Part shown: positions 44,771-54,250 of the stretch, in pieces
How positions within the stretch are numbered: position 1 is the stretch's first letter
Layout of the letters: each line of letters begins with the position of its first letter
Origin: Megascapheus bottae
Lineage: Eukaryota > Chordata > Mammalia > Rodentia > Geomyidae
Assembly: GCA_024803745.1 (NCBI GenBank)
Contig: JANJXV010000004.1
Coordinates: forward strand, 41,535,358-41,599,357
Reading direction: 5' to 3'
DNA: 64,000 nt
Notes under the pieces: model-generated
The model's database searches: none
What the model was told of the DNA's origin: nothing
What the model saw: only the letters and a program-made list of their open reading frames with translations
Program-made: the position numbers and the translations under genes

Positions 44771-46429
44771 ATGGTGTGGTCCAGGCTAGCTCTCCCCCAC
44801 CATCTCTGCCGTGGTTTGCTCTGGTTGCAAGGTGCCTGTTGGGGTTCCACAAGGAACTTGGAATGTTGGATGTTGTCTTCTGAGGTTCAGCCTGGCCCTG
44901 GCAACAGCCGGCGCAGCCTTGGCACCACGGCGGAGCCTAAAGCGGTTCCTCAACGGTGCCTGGGACTGATCCTGAAAGAAATCTTCAAGATTGTGAAAGC
45001 AAGACCTGAAGAGCTGAGATTAGGCCCACATCCCTTCAGTTGTCTATGGGAACTCGTGGTAAGTGCAGCTGTCATTGGACTTTTGTCCGTTCCATTGCTT
45101 TTGTGGATAAGCTTTCAATCAATCAGAGGTTGGATTTATCTGGAAGGGGACAAAAAACTAGCCCGAAAGTTTTGGGGGCTGACTGAAAAACAATGTAAAC
45201 TCCCTGGAAAAGGCAGCCTTGTTCAAGAAGAACACGAAGGCTTAGAGTCATCCTTAAAGAATGCCAGTTTTGAGAAAGACTCAACCGAGGGACAGAGTTT
45301 GGCAGCCACCTGTGAATTGCTGGCCAGATCCAAATCTAAAATTCAGGAAGAAATATTCTTCCTAGAAAAGACTCTAGAAGAAGAGAAATGTAAACATTCT
45401 GAACAAGATACATTGCTAACAGAGCTGTCAGAGAGAGAACAGGGCCTAGAAAATGTGTCAAAATTCCTCAACTCTCAAGTAAATGAGGCCCAAATCACCT
45501 TCAACAGGCTTCAGAGCAATCACGCACAACTTAAGGACTCAGTCACAGATATTATGAACAAAAATTCCCAACTTGAGGAAAGCGTGACACAGCTGGCACA
45601 AGAAGTTGAAGTGTGGAAACAACAAGTGAATGAACTTAATAAAGTGAAACTAGCAGTGGAAAACTCCAGTGTCCATACTCAGCAAGTTCTAAATGATAAA
45701 GAAAACGCTATCAGGTCTCTCATTGAAAGCTTGCTCAAGAGGAAGCATTGGGATGCTCTGCTAGAAACAGATTGGTCAGATGATGGGAACCTTCAATTGA
45801 AAAGTGAAGCAGAAAATGGTGCTTGCTTAGTTCAGCACAAAGGAGCTTTAAAGAAACTGGTGCATGCTGTTCACATAAGTGCTTCCTTACAAATCTTAGA
45901 AAGGGAAAGAGAGCAAATTTTTACTCAGTTGTCTGAAGTACATAAACTAAATGCAAAGCTCACCGAGTATATTAAGTATCTCCAGATTGAAAAGGTGTCT
46001 ATCTGGTCCCTAATTGAACATTTCGAAAGGGAGAATCCAATGCTCCAGCAGAGATTTAAAATACTGGCTGAAAAGTATCAAGAGAAAGGAACAAACCTCT
46101 ACAGGAGATTAATCATTAAGGAAAATGATCGGCTAGAGATAGAAGAGAAAATTTCCCAGGTAGAAAAAAAGATCAGCTATATATCTGAAGACTTGAGCAT
46201 CCATAGAAAGCTAGCTGGAGAGCTTGAACTAAAAATGAAGAAAACCATTCATTATTACCAAAGGCAGGTTATTTCCTATAAGAAAAAAGTGTGTGCCACA
46301 TGCTTGGCAGCTGAGACCGCTGAAAAAAATCTCCGGTATTTCAGAAAAGTAAATGCATGTAAAAGACAAAAATTAGCTGAAATGGAGTTTCAATATGAAC
46401 TTTTAGAAAATAATCCATTCTTTTCCTAA
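44771..46429 (+). CDS. CTAGE5-like: cTAGE5/MIA2-like intronless retrogene, 552 codons
   Basis: Family role: cTAGE5 (the short MIA2 product) sits in the membrane at ER exit sites, pairs with TANGO1 through its coiled coils, binds Sec12, and recruits Sec23/24 through a proline-rich tail to help export large cargo. Seen here: residues 53-92 match the cTAGE5 N-terminus (LGLILKEI, then a Trp-Glu-Leu block). A hydrophobic segment lies at about 94-114. Heptad-rich coiled coils lie at about 125-330 and 365-545, with recognisable SLKNASFEKD, KHSEQD, QVLNDKE, KGALKKL, AAETAEKNL and YELLE blocks. The many-exon parent is here one uninterrupted frame, so this is a retrocopy. Start: the ancestral ATG aligns with ACG at codon 53. 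The ATG at 44771 has G at -3 and G at +4; the only other methionine before the membrane segment is codon 34. Residues 1-52 are new. The frame stops at a double stop (TAA TAG) just after the second coiled coil, so the COPII-binding tail is absent. No promoter or poly(A) is seen. Retrocopy status is nearly certain; expression is unknown. Confidence 0.75.
   Translation: MVWSRLALPHHLCRGLLWLQGACWGSTRNLECWMLSSEVQPGPGNSRRSLGTTAEPKAVPQRCLGLILKEIFKIVKARPEELRLGPHPFSCLWELVVSAAVIGLLSVPLLLWISFQSIRGWIYLEGDKKLARKFWGLTEKQCKLPGKGSLVQEEHEGLESSLKNASFEKDSTEGQSLAATCELLARSKSKIQEEIFFLEKTLEEEKCKHSEQDTLLTELSEREQGLENVSKFLNSQVNEAQITFNRLQSNHAQLKDSVTDIMNKNSQLEESVTQLAQEVEVWKQQVNELNKVKLAVENSSVHTQQVLNDKENAIRSLIESLLKRKHWDALLETDWSDDGNLQLKSEAENGACLVQHKGALKKLVHAVHISASLQILEREREQIFTQLSEVHKLNAKLTEYIKYLQIEKVSIWSLIEHFERENPMLQQRFKILAEKYQEKGTNLYRRLIIKENDRLEIEEKISQVEKKISYISEDLSIHRKLAGELELKMKKTIHYYQRQVISYKKKVCATCLAAETAEKNLRYFRKVNACKRQKLAEMEFQYELLENNPFFS
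44927..44929 (+). other. Lost ancestral start codon (ACG) of the cTAGE5 retrocopy
   Basis: Codon 53 of the long ORF is ACG. The next residues read A-E-P-K-A-V-P-Q-R-C-L-G-L, aligning with the cTAGE5 start M-E-E-P-G-x-T-P-Q-P-Y-L-G-L. An ATG to ACG transition at the original initiator is the simplest reading, which forces any current translation to start in former 5' UTR or flanking DNA. Confidence 0.75.
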
Positions 46430-47219
46430 TAGTCCCTTAACAATAGGGTCAACCCAATTAAAAGATGTTACTCTAATTCTGCTAACCAGTAAGGAGCAGA
46501 AGAACTCAGAAGTTTTCATAGGCCTCCTTTAGCTAAAGTGAATGTGTCAGTGTCACCACAAATGGAGTCAAATACAAAAGATTCCAGAGGTGGCCTTGTT
46601 CATTCTAGTATGTCTGGTGTATGGCTACCTGGTGAAAGTGAAGCAGCAGTTCTGCTTTTGATCCTCCTTTTGAGGCCAATTGTTCCCAATGTTCAGAAGG
46701 AGTAAGGCATGGGTTGGGGTGGGGGATCTTCCACCGACACAAGACACATATGTGGACATTCTCTGGATTTTTTTTCCCACCACGACTTTCATTCCCCAGT
46801 GAGAAGTGGCTTCTTAACTGATGGATTCTCATCATTCAATTCTGCCAAGAGCTGGATTCCCAGATCTGCTCTTCTCAATGGATCACAAGAGTAAGTTTGA
46901 TGAGAACAGGGCCTCCCTGTCCCCTCACCTACTGAAGGACACATGAAAGGACCTTCTCCAGAATATTGTCCACCAAGGGGCATTGATGACTGCCCCCGGC
47001 TTCCTTTTCCAGCAAGAAATGATTGTTCACAAATGGATTTCCTCACTCCATTTCATGAGAACCCAGTTTCCCAGATCCACTATTCCAAGTGGATCCAAAG
47101 GAACAATTAGTAAAGCAAGAGCCTCGTCACCCTCCACCTCCTCCAGGAAATATGAATGGACTTCTACAGATTGCTTTCCACCAAGAGGTTTTGGCATTTC
47201 CCTCCTTATTTTCCATTGC
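46430..47219 (+). pseudogene. Decayed proline-rich C-terminus of the cTAGE5 retrocopy
   Basis: In the same frame as the upstream ORF, translation past the stops gives cTAGE5 tail blocks: RCYSNS (46463..46480), then EELRSF (46499..46516), then SPQMESNTKDS and LPGESEA up to about 46652. These correspond to the family's RFYSNSG, AELRSFN, MPSEMESS and LPAENEA segments. Stops lie at 46427, 46430, 46490 and 46703, all in this one frame. Roughly 100 residues of the parent tail (just after ELLEKDPYALD) are missing between ORF end and RCYSNS, from a skipped exon in the source mRNA or a deletion. Further on, other frames show PLFQVDP followed by PPPPPGNM (about 47072..47150) and CFPPRGF (about 47175..47195), the tail's PLFPVD, PPPPPGAM and YPPRGFP motifs. 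A CPPRG relic near 46960..46985 and a DFF..HHDF relic near 46770..46792 suggest partial duplication or rearrangement. Not translatable as one protein. Confidence 0.8.
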
Positions 47220-47222
47220 TAG

Positions 47223-47728
47223 GGAGAAGTGTGTGTTCAAATCAGATGCTTTGTGAGGCAGAGACTTGATGGTCCCTTTTGTCTCTTTTCATTGTCATTT
47301 TGACTTACATCTCATTTTCAGTTCATGCATCTGTTATTAGTCAAGCAATGGTACTTTGCCTCAAATGGAAGCCTAATGGGAATATAATTCTATGGGGAGT
47401 AGTAAAATGATTATTTAAATACAAATCTTAGTATTTCCACTTTCTTTAGATAGTATATTTTTCTTCCATGTTCTCTTAGTCTAAATCATATATCTTTTAA
47501 TAGTATCTATGATTACATCAAAAATTGGAATTTTATATACTTAATCTTAAAATGAAGATATTCTAAACTTCAAAGGATGTACCTTTTTGCCAAGAGATGT
47601 ATTTACTATAGTGGAAAACAACTGTGAAAGTAACTTCATGCTTAATCAGATAAATTTTAATTGATGTAAATTGCTTGGCATTGGTAAAACAAAAAAGCAA
47701 ATTTTCCATATAAAAATATGCTGAGTAA
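47223..47728. other. AT-rich 3' flank, possible retrocopy 3' UTR
   Basis: No clear poly(A) tract. A weak A-rich string (AAAACAAAAAAGCAA, 47687..47701) is the only candidate for a decayed retrocopy tail. Confidence 0.35.
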
Positions 47729-47970
47729 GTTACATGAAGTAAGCCAGATACCTGTAGCTCATTCCTTTAATCCTAGCTATTTAGGAGGCTTAGATCTGAG
47801 GGCTTAGGTCCAAAGCTAATCCAGCAAAGAAATCTGTAATTTGCATCCAGTTAGCCAAAAAGCCAAAGGTGGATGCATGACTCAAATAGTGGAATGCCAG
47901 TCCATGAGAGGAAAAAAAGCCAAGTAAGCATGAGGTCCTGAGTTCAAGCCCCAGTAGTGGCATAAAAAAT

Positions 47971-48187
47971 TAGTTTTAAGGGGCTGGGAATTTTGCATAG
48001 TGGTAGAGTGCTTGCGTAGCATGGATGAAGACCCTGGTTTGATTCCTCAGTACCACATACATAAAAAAAAAAAGCTGGAAATGGTGTTGTAGCTTAAGTG
48101 GTAGGACACTAGCTTGAGGAAGAAGCCCAAGGACAGTGCTCAGGCCCTGAGTTCAAGTCCCAGTACTAGCAAAAAAAATAGTTTTAA
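47971..48187 (+). mobile_element. IDL-Geo SINE, inner insertion 1
   Basis: TAGTTTTAA at 47971..47979 and 48179..48187. Left box B decayed to TGGTTTGATTCC; right monomer TGTAGCTTAAGTGGTAGG. More diverged than insertion 2. Confidence 0.92.
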
Positions 48188-48399
48188 AAAAGATACATGA
48201 GAAGCTGGGAGTTTGGCCTAGTGGTAGAGTGCTTGCCTAGCATGCACGAAGACCCGGGTTCGATTCCTGGGTACCACATACATAGAAAAAAGCCGGAAAT
48301 GGTGCTGAGGCTCAAGTGGTAGAGTGCTAGCCTTGAGAAAGTCCAAGGAGAGTGCTCAGGCCCTGAGCTTAAGCCCAGGACTGGCAAAAAGATACATGA
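48187..48399 (+). mobile_element. IDL-Geo SINE, inner insertion 2
   Basis: AAAAAGATACATGA at 48187..48200 and 48386..48399. Very close to the apparent consensus (GGAGTTTGGCCTAGTGGTAG, GACCCGGGTTCGATTCCTGG), so the younger insert. Confidence 0.93.
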
Positions 48400-48529
48400 A
48401 GTAAGAAGTCACCAAGAAAACTCAGAAAACAAAATGGTAGCAAAGGCTCAGTTGTCAAGACTAAAAACTAAGATGGGGGTCTTAGAATCTAAGCAGAAAA
48501 CCAGCAGGAATGAAGGAACTGAGTTATCA

Positions 48530-48744
48530 TACAGGGACTTTTTTTTGACAGTCCTGGTGCTTGTATTCAGGGCCTGAAAACTGTCCTTGAGCTTTATTCC
48601 AGGCTAGCACTCTATCACTTGAGCCACAGCACCACTTCTTGCTTTTTCTATGTATGTGGTACTAAGGAATCAAATCCCGGTCTTCATGCATGCTAGGCAA
48701 GCACTCTTACCACTAGCCCAAACTCCTGACCTCCTACAGGGACT
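48530..48744 (-). mobile_element. IDL-Geo SINE with 10-bp TSD
   Basis: TACAGGGACT at 48530..48539 and 48735..48744. The insert reads the complement of both monomers (CTATCACTTGAGCCACAGCA; CATGCATGCTAGGCAAGCAC). Confidence 0.94.
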
Positions 48745-49832
48745 GTCTTCCAACTAAAGCACTGGGCTATGAAGACTATCTCTTGCCTCTCAAGGCAGTA
48801 CAGAATCTGACAAGAAAAGGGAGATAGAAAGGGATATGTGTGTCCCACAATCTGTCCCATTAACAGAGACAGAACAATCTGGTGGCTGAAAGCAGAAATG
48901 TGAAGATGGACTAACCAAATCAAGAGCCAGGCAGAGCTGTGAGAGAAGTGATTTTGTATTGAGGAAGATAATAAAATGGGGTTCAAAGCACCGCACATGC
49001 TCATGAGAAATACGATAGAAAAGAGAAAGTTATGCCAAATAGTGAAGAATCTCAATTTCCAAATCAAAATTTTAAAAAACACATTTTTGTTTACCAGGAA
49101 ATAGAGAGCTGTTGAATATTACTATTTTTGTTTCCTTTATGTGGGGAAGTTATAGAGTCATTATAAACACTAATACTTCCTTAGGACAGGAATCTTTTCT
49201 GTTTTCTCAGGGCTGTGTCTCCAACTTAGAACAGTTACTAGCAGTTACTAGCACCCAACAAGGAGGCAGGATGGTGGAGGGGAGAAGTGGGCTGCCAATT
49301 GTTGAATCTCATCTTTAACATGGTGACTTTTATAAGGTGAAGAGTCTGAAGATTCAAAGCTGGTCTGGACAGAGCTGTGAAAACTGAATCCCAGTTTGGT
49401 TTTTAGAAATTTGCCTTGTTGCCTGAGGAATGAGTAGAGATAGCAGAGAATCACTAGTTGCTTGTGTGCTTCGGGAGGAAATGGGTGATAGGCAGTGCAG
49501 GAAAGATGGACTTAAAAAACTGACCCTGAGTGTTAGAATCCAGGACACCAAATGACACCATTACAGATAGGGGAAGCTAGAGTGAGGAGCTTGTTTGGGG
49601 TGATGCTGGGAATTTCAGAGAGATATGTAAGGTGTCTGAAGATCTAAATTCAGTAGTGATACTTCTTAGAAAGTGGTTAAAATGGAACTGTCGAGGCTAG
49701 GAAGAAAAACATTATTTGCATTTATGCAGGAAAATCAATTACTTTCTGAAACAGAATTGATAATGTCAGCTATGAAGCAAGAATATAGCAAGAACTAATT
49801 TATCTATCCTGCTATATTATTCAGCCATCTTT
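48745..49832. other. Mostly unique; possible L2/MIR 3' end near 49165-49265
   Basis: GACAGGAATCTTTTCTGTTT, then CTCCAACTTAGAACAGTTAC resembles the shared L2/MIR-type tail. A short AGTTACTAGC tandem follows. No gene seen. Confidence 0.4.
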
Positions 49833-49833
49833 A

Positions 49834-50060
49834 AAACTAAATATACTAGGGCCAGGAGTTTGGCCTTGTGGTAGAGTACTTGCCTAGCATGCTTGAAGAC
49901 CTGAGTTCGATTCCTTGATACCACATACCAAAAAAAAGCTAGACATGGTGCTGTGGCTCAAGTAGTAGAGCACTAGCCTTGAACAAGCCCATGGACAGTT
50001 CTCAGGCACTGAGTTCAAGCTCCAGAACTGGCAAAAAAAAAAAAACTAAACTAAATATAC
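49834..50060 (+). mobile_element. IDL-Geo SINE with 13-bp TSD
   Basis: AAACTAAATATAC at 49834..49846 and 50048..50060. Both monomers present; A13 tail. Confidence 0.95.
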
Positions 50061-50177
50061 ATGGTTTCTTTAGACTTAAAAACCTCTACCTACTAGGTCA
50101 TGGATACCAAACACTATGGAAATCTAAGCAGCTTCCAAGGAGGCAATAGTGCCCAATACTTGAGTGTATGGCACCAA

Positions 50178-50313
50178 TATCAGGCACTGGTGGTTCACAT
50201 CTGTAATCTTACTCAAGAGGCAGAGATCTGAGGATCAAGGTTCAAAGAGTGCCAGCTTTGAGCCAAGAGCTGAGGAACAGAATTCAGGCACTGAGTTCAA
50301 ACCCTAGTACCAA
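50178..50313 (+). mobile_element. Internally deleted 7SL-like/Geo SINE
   Basis: GGCACTGGTGGTTCACATCT, GATCTGAGGATCAAGGTTCA, then a jump to GCCAGCTTTGAGCCAAGAGC and CTGAGTTCAAACCCTAG. About 90 bp of the middle is missing. Confidence 0.85.
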
Positions 50314-50353
50314 TGTGCATGCATGCATGTGCATACACGCACGCGTGCGCGCG

Positions 50354-50398
<45 letters not shown>
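50314..50398. repeat. GCAT/CG/CA alternating tract, SINE tail
   Basis: GTGCATGCATGCATGTGCAT, then CGCACGCGTGCGCGCGCATA, then about 22 CA units: strict purine-pyrimidine alternation, a Z-DNA-prone sequence. Confidence 0.93.
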
Positions 50399-50402
<4 letters not shown>

Positions 50403-51083
50403 ATTATGCCCATAGGTGAGACTGACAGAATTCAAACCTTAATCCTCAACTCCTGATTCTCTTACCCACAGATAGGCACAATAATATCACATGGTTTTAA
50501 AGGCCAATGAATTTATGTGAGGCATATAACACTGTTTCTGTTATATAGTAAATGTTCATAGTAAAAACTTTGTGGGGAGAACTGGATTAGGGAATCTTAT
50601 TTCCATTTATACATAGGGCTTCCTTACCTGCGTGTGTCTTAATCCTCAGAGAAACTGTACTTTGTTCAAAAACAAGAGAAAGAAAAATCCCTACCCATGT
50701 TCATTCTACCAAAGGAGACCATTCCTTTAAGGTAGAATAAAAAATAGACACTTTAGGCATATTGCCACTGTAGCAAGTCTAGCATCTCAGGTGCACTAAA
50801 TTCTCACAATTGAAAAAGTCCTGGGAGAATTTCAATGCCATTGTTTCAGAGACTTCCTTTCTCTCTGCTTTGAATTTGTCCCTGGTCCAATTATAGACCA
50901 TAAATTGTAAGTCCTTTAAAAAAAAAAAAAGCTCATTCACTATTGAGAAAAGAAAACATGAATCTCTGAACTGTTCATCAATGGTCAGTTCACTGACTTG
51001 GGAAGTCTGCACACTTTAGCTTCAGGGTGTTGTTTTGAGCTGTGTGTTTGGGTTGCTGCTGTTGTTTTGCTTTTTCCTTTGCT
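50399..51083. other. Unique sequence, nothing recognised
   Basis: No supported feature. Confidence 0.4.
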
Positions 51084-51084
51084 T

Positions 51085-51293
51085 GATTAAGAGCCTGGAT
51101 ACTGTTCCTTAGCTTTTTCCACTTAAAACTGGTACTCTACCACATGAACCACTGCTCTATACTCCTGGTATTTTTGCTGGTTAAGTGAAGATAAAAATCT
51201 CTGGGACTTTTCTGCCTAAACTGGCTTTAAAACTGTGATCCTCAGATCTCAGTTGCCTGAGGATTACTGGCTGAGCCACCACCAACCAGCACA
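51085..51293 (-). mobile_element. Old 7SL-like/Geo SINE
   Basis: GGTACTCTACCACATGAACC, TTAAGTGAAGATAAAAATCT, TGATCCTCAGATCTCAGTTG and GAGCCACCACCAACCAGCAC. Confidence 0.8.
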
Positions 51294-52357
51294 TAATTAT
51301 GTTTGTTTTTTTTTAAAACCCAAGATGACTTGTTTAAAAATGAGTCCATCTTTCTGCTTTGTAGACAGACTGTCCCAGGTAATGAGACAGTCAAAATTAT
51401 TGGAATTCCGTTCTTCATTACCTTTAAAACCCGAATCCTCACATTAGTAGTTCCTACAAGGATAAGCTTCTAGTAAACATCAGTAGACCAGACATACCTA
51501 GGGTCCCCCAGTCAATCTGTAACTGAAAACTAAAAGTACAGCCGGAAATCCTAATAATGAAACTTGCAGGATTAGAGAGCTGACAAGGCAGAAAACATGA
51601 AAGTAGGTGAGGGCTGCTAAGAGTGCAATCTTGACAGTTATTGGGTCTTTACGGATTTGTAGGTGGATCTTCACTTTATCTATCCCAAACAATCTTGGCT
51701 CTAGGTTATTTTCCATCCACTTCCAAGATAACACCATACAGTTATCATCAACAGAGCTATTCTAACAAGCACATTTCCCCCACCCCTTAGGAGTCTTCCC
51801 CAAAGTAATAGAGAGCTCAGGTTATCATATCTGAAAGTCATATGCTACCACAAGGGAAGATAACAAGGCTGCCTAAGGGGAGCAGGGGGGCATGGTGAAT
51901 ATGAACTTTGTCCCAGCCAAGGTCCCTCGCTCTCCAAGGGGCTAAGCTGCTTAAGAGGCAGCAAAAGATATCAGAACTGGGTAGGATAGATTAAGCAAAT
52001 AAGGGAGTTCTGTCATTGGCTCAAAATTGCCTAGATCCTTCTGGGTCTTTAAGCTGAAATCTAGATGATTTCATCTTGTTTTGTCAGTGGATCACACAGT
52101 CGCCTTGAGCAGATCACAGATTCTCCTGTGTATCCTGGCTTTCTCTCCTAGGAGACAAAGCCTTTCCATTCATCTAAGCACAGAATGTGGAAATGTACCA
52201 AGAAGGCCAAATCTTCATGCTGGTCATACTAAGGCTGTTTTGCCATTTTCTACAAAGAGTCTTAGGGCATCTCTAGTCACCCCTACTCCATGCTCCCACA
52301 AGGATATACACTCCCAGACTTTGCATTTGGCCACAAAGAAGCTCTGGCTACAGAAAG
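51294..52357. other. Unique sequence, nothing recognised
   Basis: No supported exon; the 109-codon frame at 52081..52410 runs into a SINE and lacks homology. Confidence 0.4.
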
Positions 52358-52358
52358 G

Positions 52359-52724
52359 AATAGTAAAATGGTGGCTCACACCTGTAATCCTAAGATACTC
52401 AGTTGGCTGACATCTGAAAATCACAGTTCAAAGAAGCTTATACAGGAAAGTTACAGGAGACTTGTCTCCAATTAACCACCAAAAAGTCAGAAATGAAGCT
52501 GTGGCTCAAGTGGTAAGGCACCATCCTTTAGCAAAACAGCTAATTGACAGAATGCTCTGGCCCTTAGTTCAATCCTTATTAACCAGCACAAAAAGGAAAG
52601 GGGGGGTGGTAAGAAGGAGAAAGGAAGAGAGGAAGAGAGGGAGAGGGAAGGAGGGAGGGAGGGAGGGATGGAAGGAGTGAGGGTAGAAGAGAAGAGAAGA
52701 GAAGAGGGAAAGAAATAGTAAAAT
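52359..52724 (+). mobile_element. 7SL-like/Geo SINE with expanded GA-rich tail inside its TSD
   Basis: AATAGTAAAAT at 52359..52369 and 52714..52724. SINE to about 52592 (GTGGCTCACACCTGTAATCC, TGTGGCTCAAGTGGTAAGGC), then about 120 bp of GGAA/GGGA/GAAGA repeats (52593..52713) before the second TSD. Confidence 0.9.
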
Positions 52725-53040
52725 ACTGGCCCAAGAAGCTAAAGGACATACTTTCTGGATCTGTTAACGTAAACAATGGCCCTCATCTCATCTCACCTTA
52801 CTCAGGCTACTAGCCCACGTGCTAGGGAACAAAACCACGTGGAAATCATGCTTTCTGTAGCAATTCCTTCTATATATCCTTTAGAAATCTCAGAAGTCAG
52901 AGGGCATGTTCGCAGGCCAAATCAGCTGAACACTCCAAGAAGACTCGTAAGCCCTAGTAGAGACCCTCAGTGTGACAGGGCATGTGCAACTAGAATCTGT
53001 TCTCATCTACCCATTTGAAAAAAAAAAATCAAGCAAAGAC
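52725..53040. other. Unique sequence, nothing recognised
   Basis: No supported feature. Confidence 0.4.
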
Positions 53041-53042
53041 AC

Positions 53043-53128
53043 AATGCTCTGAGTTCAAGTCCTAGTACTGGCTTGTGTGTGTGTGCACACGCACACATGT
53101 GAGCACACGCACACACACACATATAAAT
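53043..53128 (+). mobile_element. SINE 3' end fragment with GT/CA tail
   Basis: CTCTGAGTTCAAGTCCTAGT then ACTGGC is the right-monomer 3' end only, followed by alternating TGTGTG, GCACACGCACACATGTGAGC and CACACA. Confidence 0.7.
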
Positions 53129-53955
53129 GAGGGTCTAGGAAATGTTCACCTTTGCAATCTCTCATCTTTTCCAGCTCCCACGGAAAGGCAACTGTACCTT
53201 TTACAAGAACAGAAAAACCTTTTAGTAGCGGCTCCAAGGTCATGATTGCCAGGACTCATACTCATTTTTGGTTCCTGTCTGTGTCCCAGCTCAGAGTTCT
53301 AACAGTATCTCATTTTTTTCCCCTTCCTGTCACCCATGAGGGTTGATTTGTACTTTTTTTCATCCCCCTTAGAATATATATTTTATCTTGGACCTCACTT
53401 TATATCTTTATCTACACCTTGTGATTTTAAAATCTGTGTTTCCCTGACACTTCTCATCTGATCAGAAGTAGAGAACAGAGTCCCTCAAATCTCCCCCAAA
53501 TGAAACAGTTTTATTTATAACACATTTACCTATAGTACTGCCTCTGAAACCAATACAGAAAGAGAAGCATGTTATTCCTGGATATTCCCAAATTGTTGTG
53601 TTCACTGAAACTTCCTTTTTGCGTACTAGTCCTGTAAGTACATCTTAATGTGAGTGCCACATTAGATTCTGGTGGAAATTCAGCCAAGTGTTCAACCTCA
53701 TTGTGAAGGGAGGAGTCTATCTTGATCTTTAAAACATAGGCAGTCCACAGTCACTCGAGTCAGTGGTCAGATGATATGAGAGTTTATCTCCGAACAGTTA
53801 GATACTATCTTGCTGCATAATTCAGGCATTTTAGTATATAATTAAGAAAGAGCTCTTGATTACTTATCACACAGACCAACAGTGGATCTCTGCATGTAGA
53901 CATCACATCTGTACAAATCACATCTGTACAATCATTGACATAAAGAAATATATAT
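53129..53955. other. Unique sequence with a small 15-bp tandem duplication
   Basis: ATCACATCTGTACAA occurs twice in tandem at 53902..53916 and 53917..53931. No gene. Confidence 0.5.
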
Positions 53956-53956
53956 A

Positions 53957-54167
53957 GACCAGGCACCAGTGGCTCACACCTATAATCCTAGCTACTCAGG
54001 AGGCTGAGATCAAAGTCAGCCCAAGCACAAAAGTCCCTGAGACTCTTATCTCCAATTAACCACTAGAAAACTGAAAGTGGCGCCGTGGTTCAAAGTGGTA
54101 GAGCACTAGCCTTGAGCTGAATTGCTCAGGGACAGGGCTCAGGCCCAGAGTTCAAGCCCACAACTCA

Positions 54168-54170
<3 letters not shown>
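53957..54170 (+). mobile_element. 7SL-like/Geo dimeric SINE
   Basis: CCAGGCACCAGTGGCTCACA, CCTAGCTACTCAGGAGGCTG, GTGGCGCCGTGGTTCAAAGT and CAGAGTTCAAGCCCACAAC. Confidence 0.93.
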
Positions 54171-54227
<57 letters not shown>

Positions 54228-54250
54228 AGTGTATACACACACACACACAC
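54171..54250. repeat. (CT)n(CA)n compound tail
   Basis: About 10 CT units, then two CA runs separated by GCACAAGTGTATACA, directly continuous with the SINE. Confidence 0.95.

Larger units (their letters stand above)
47731..48405 (+). mobile_element. Three-layer SINE nest
   Basis: TACATGAAGTAAG at 47731..47743 and 48393..48405 bounds the whole cluster. The host is a 7SL-like/Geo SINE (CTGTAGCTCATTCCTTTAAT ... CTGAGTTCAAGCCCCAG, to about 47967). Its A-rich tail was later hit twice by IDL-Geo elements, each with its own TSD. Confidence 0.9.

Noticed and set aside
47687..47701. Poly(A) tail of the cTAGE5 retrocopy
   Set aside because: Only a short A-rich string with no upstream AATAAA; too weak to mark the 3' end.
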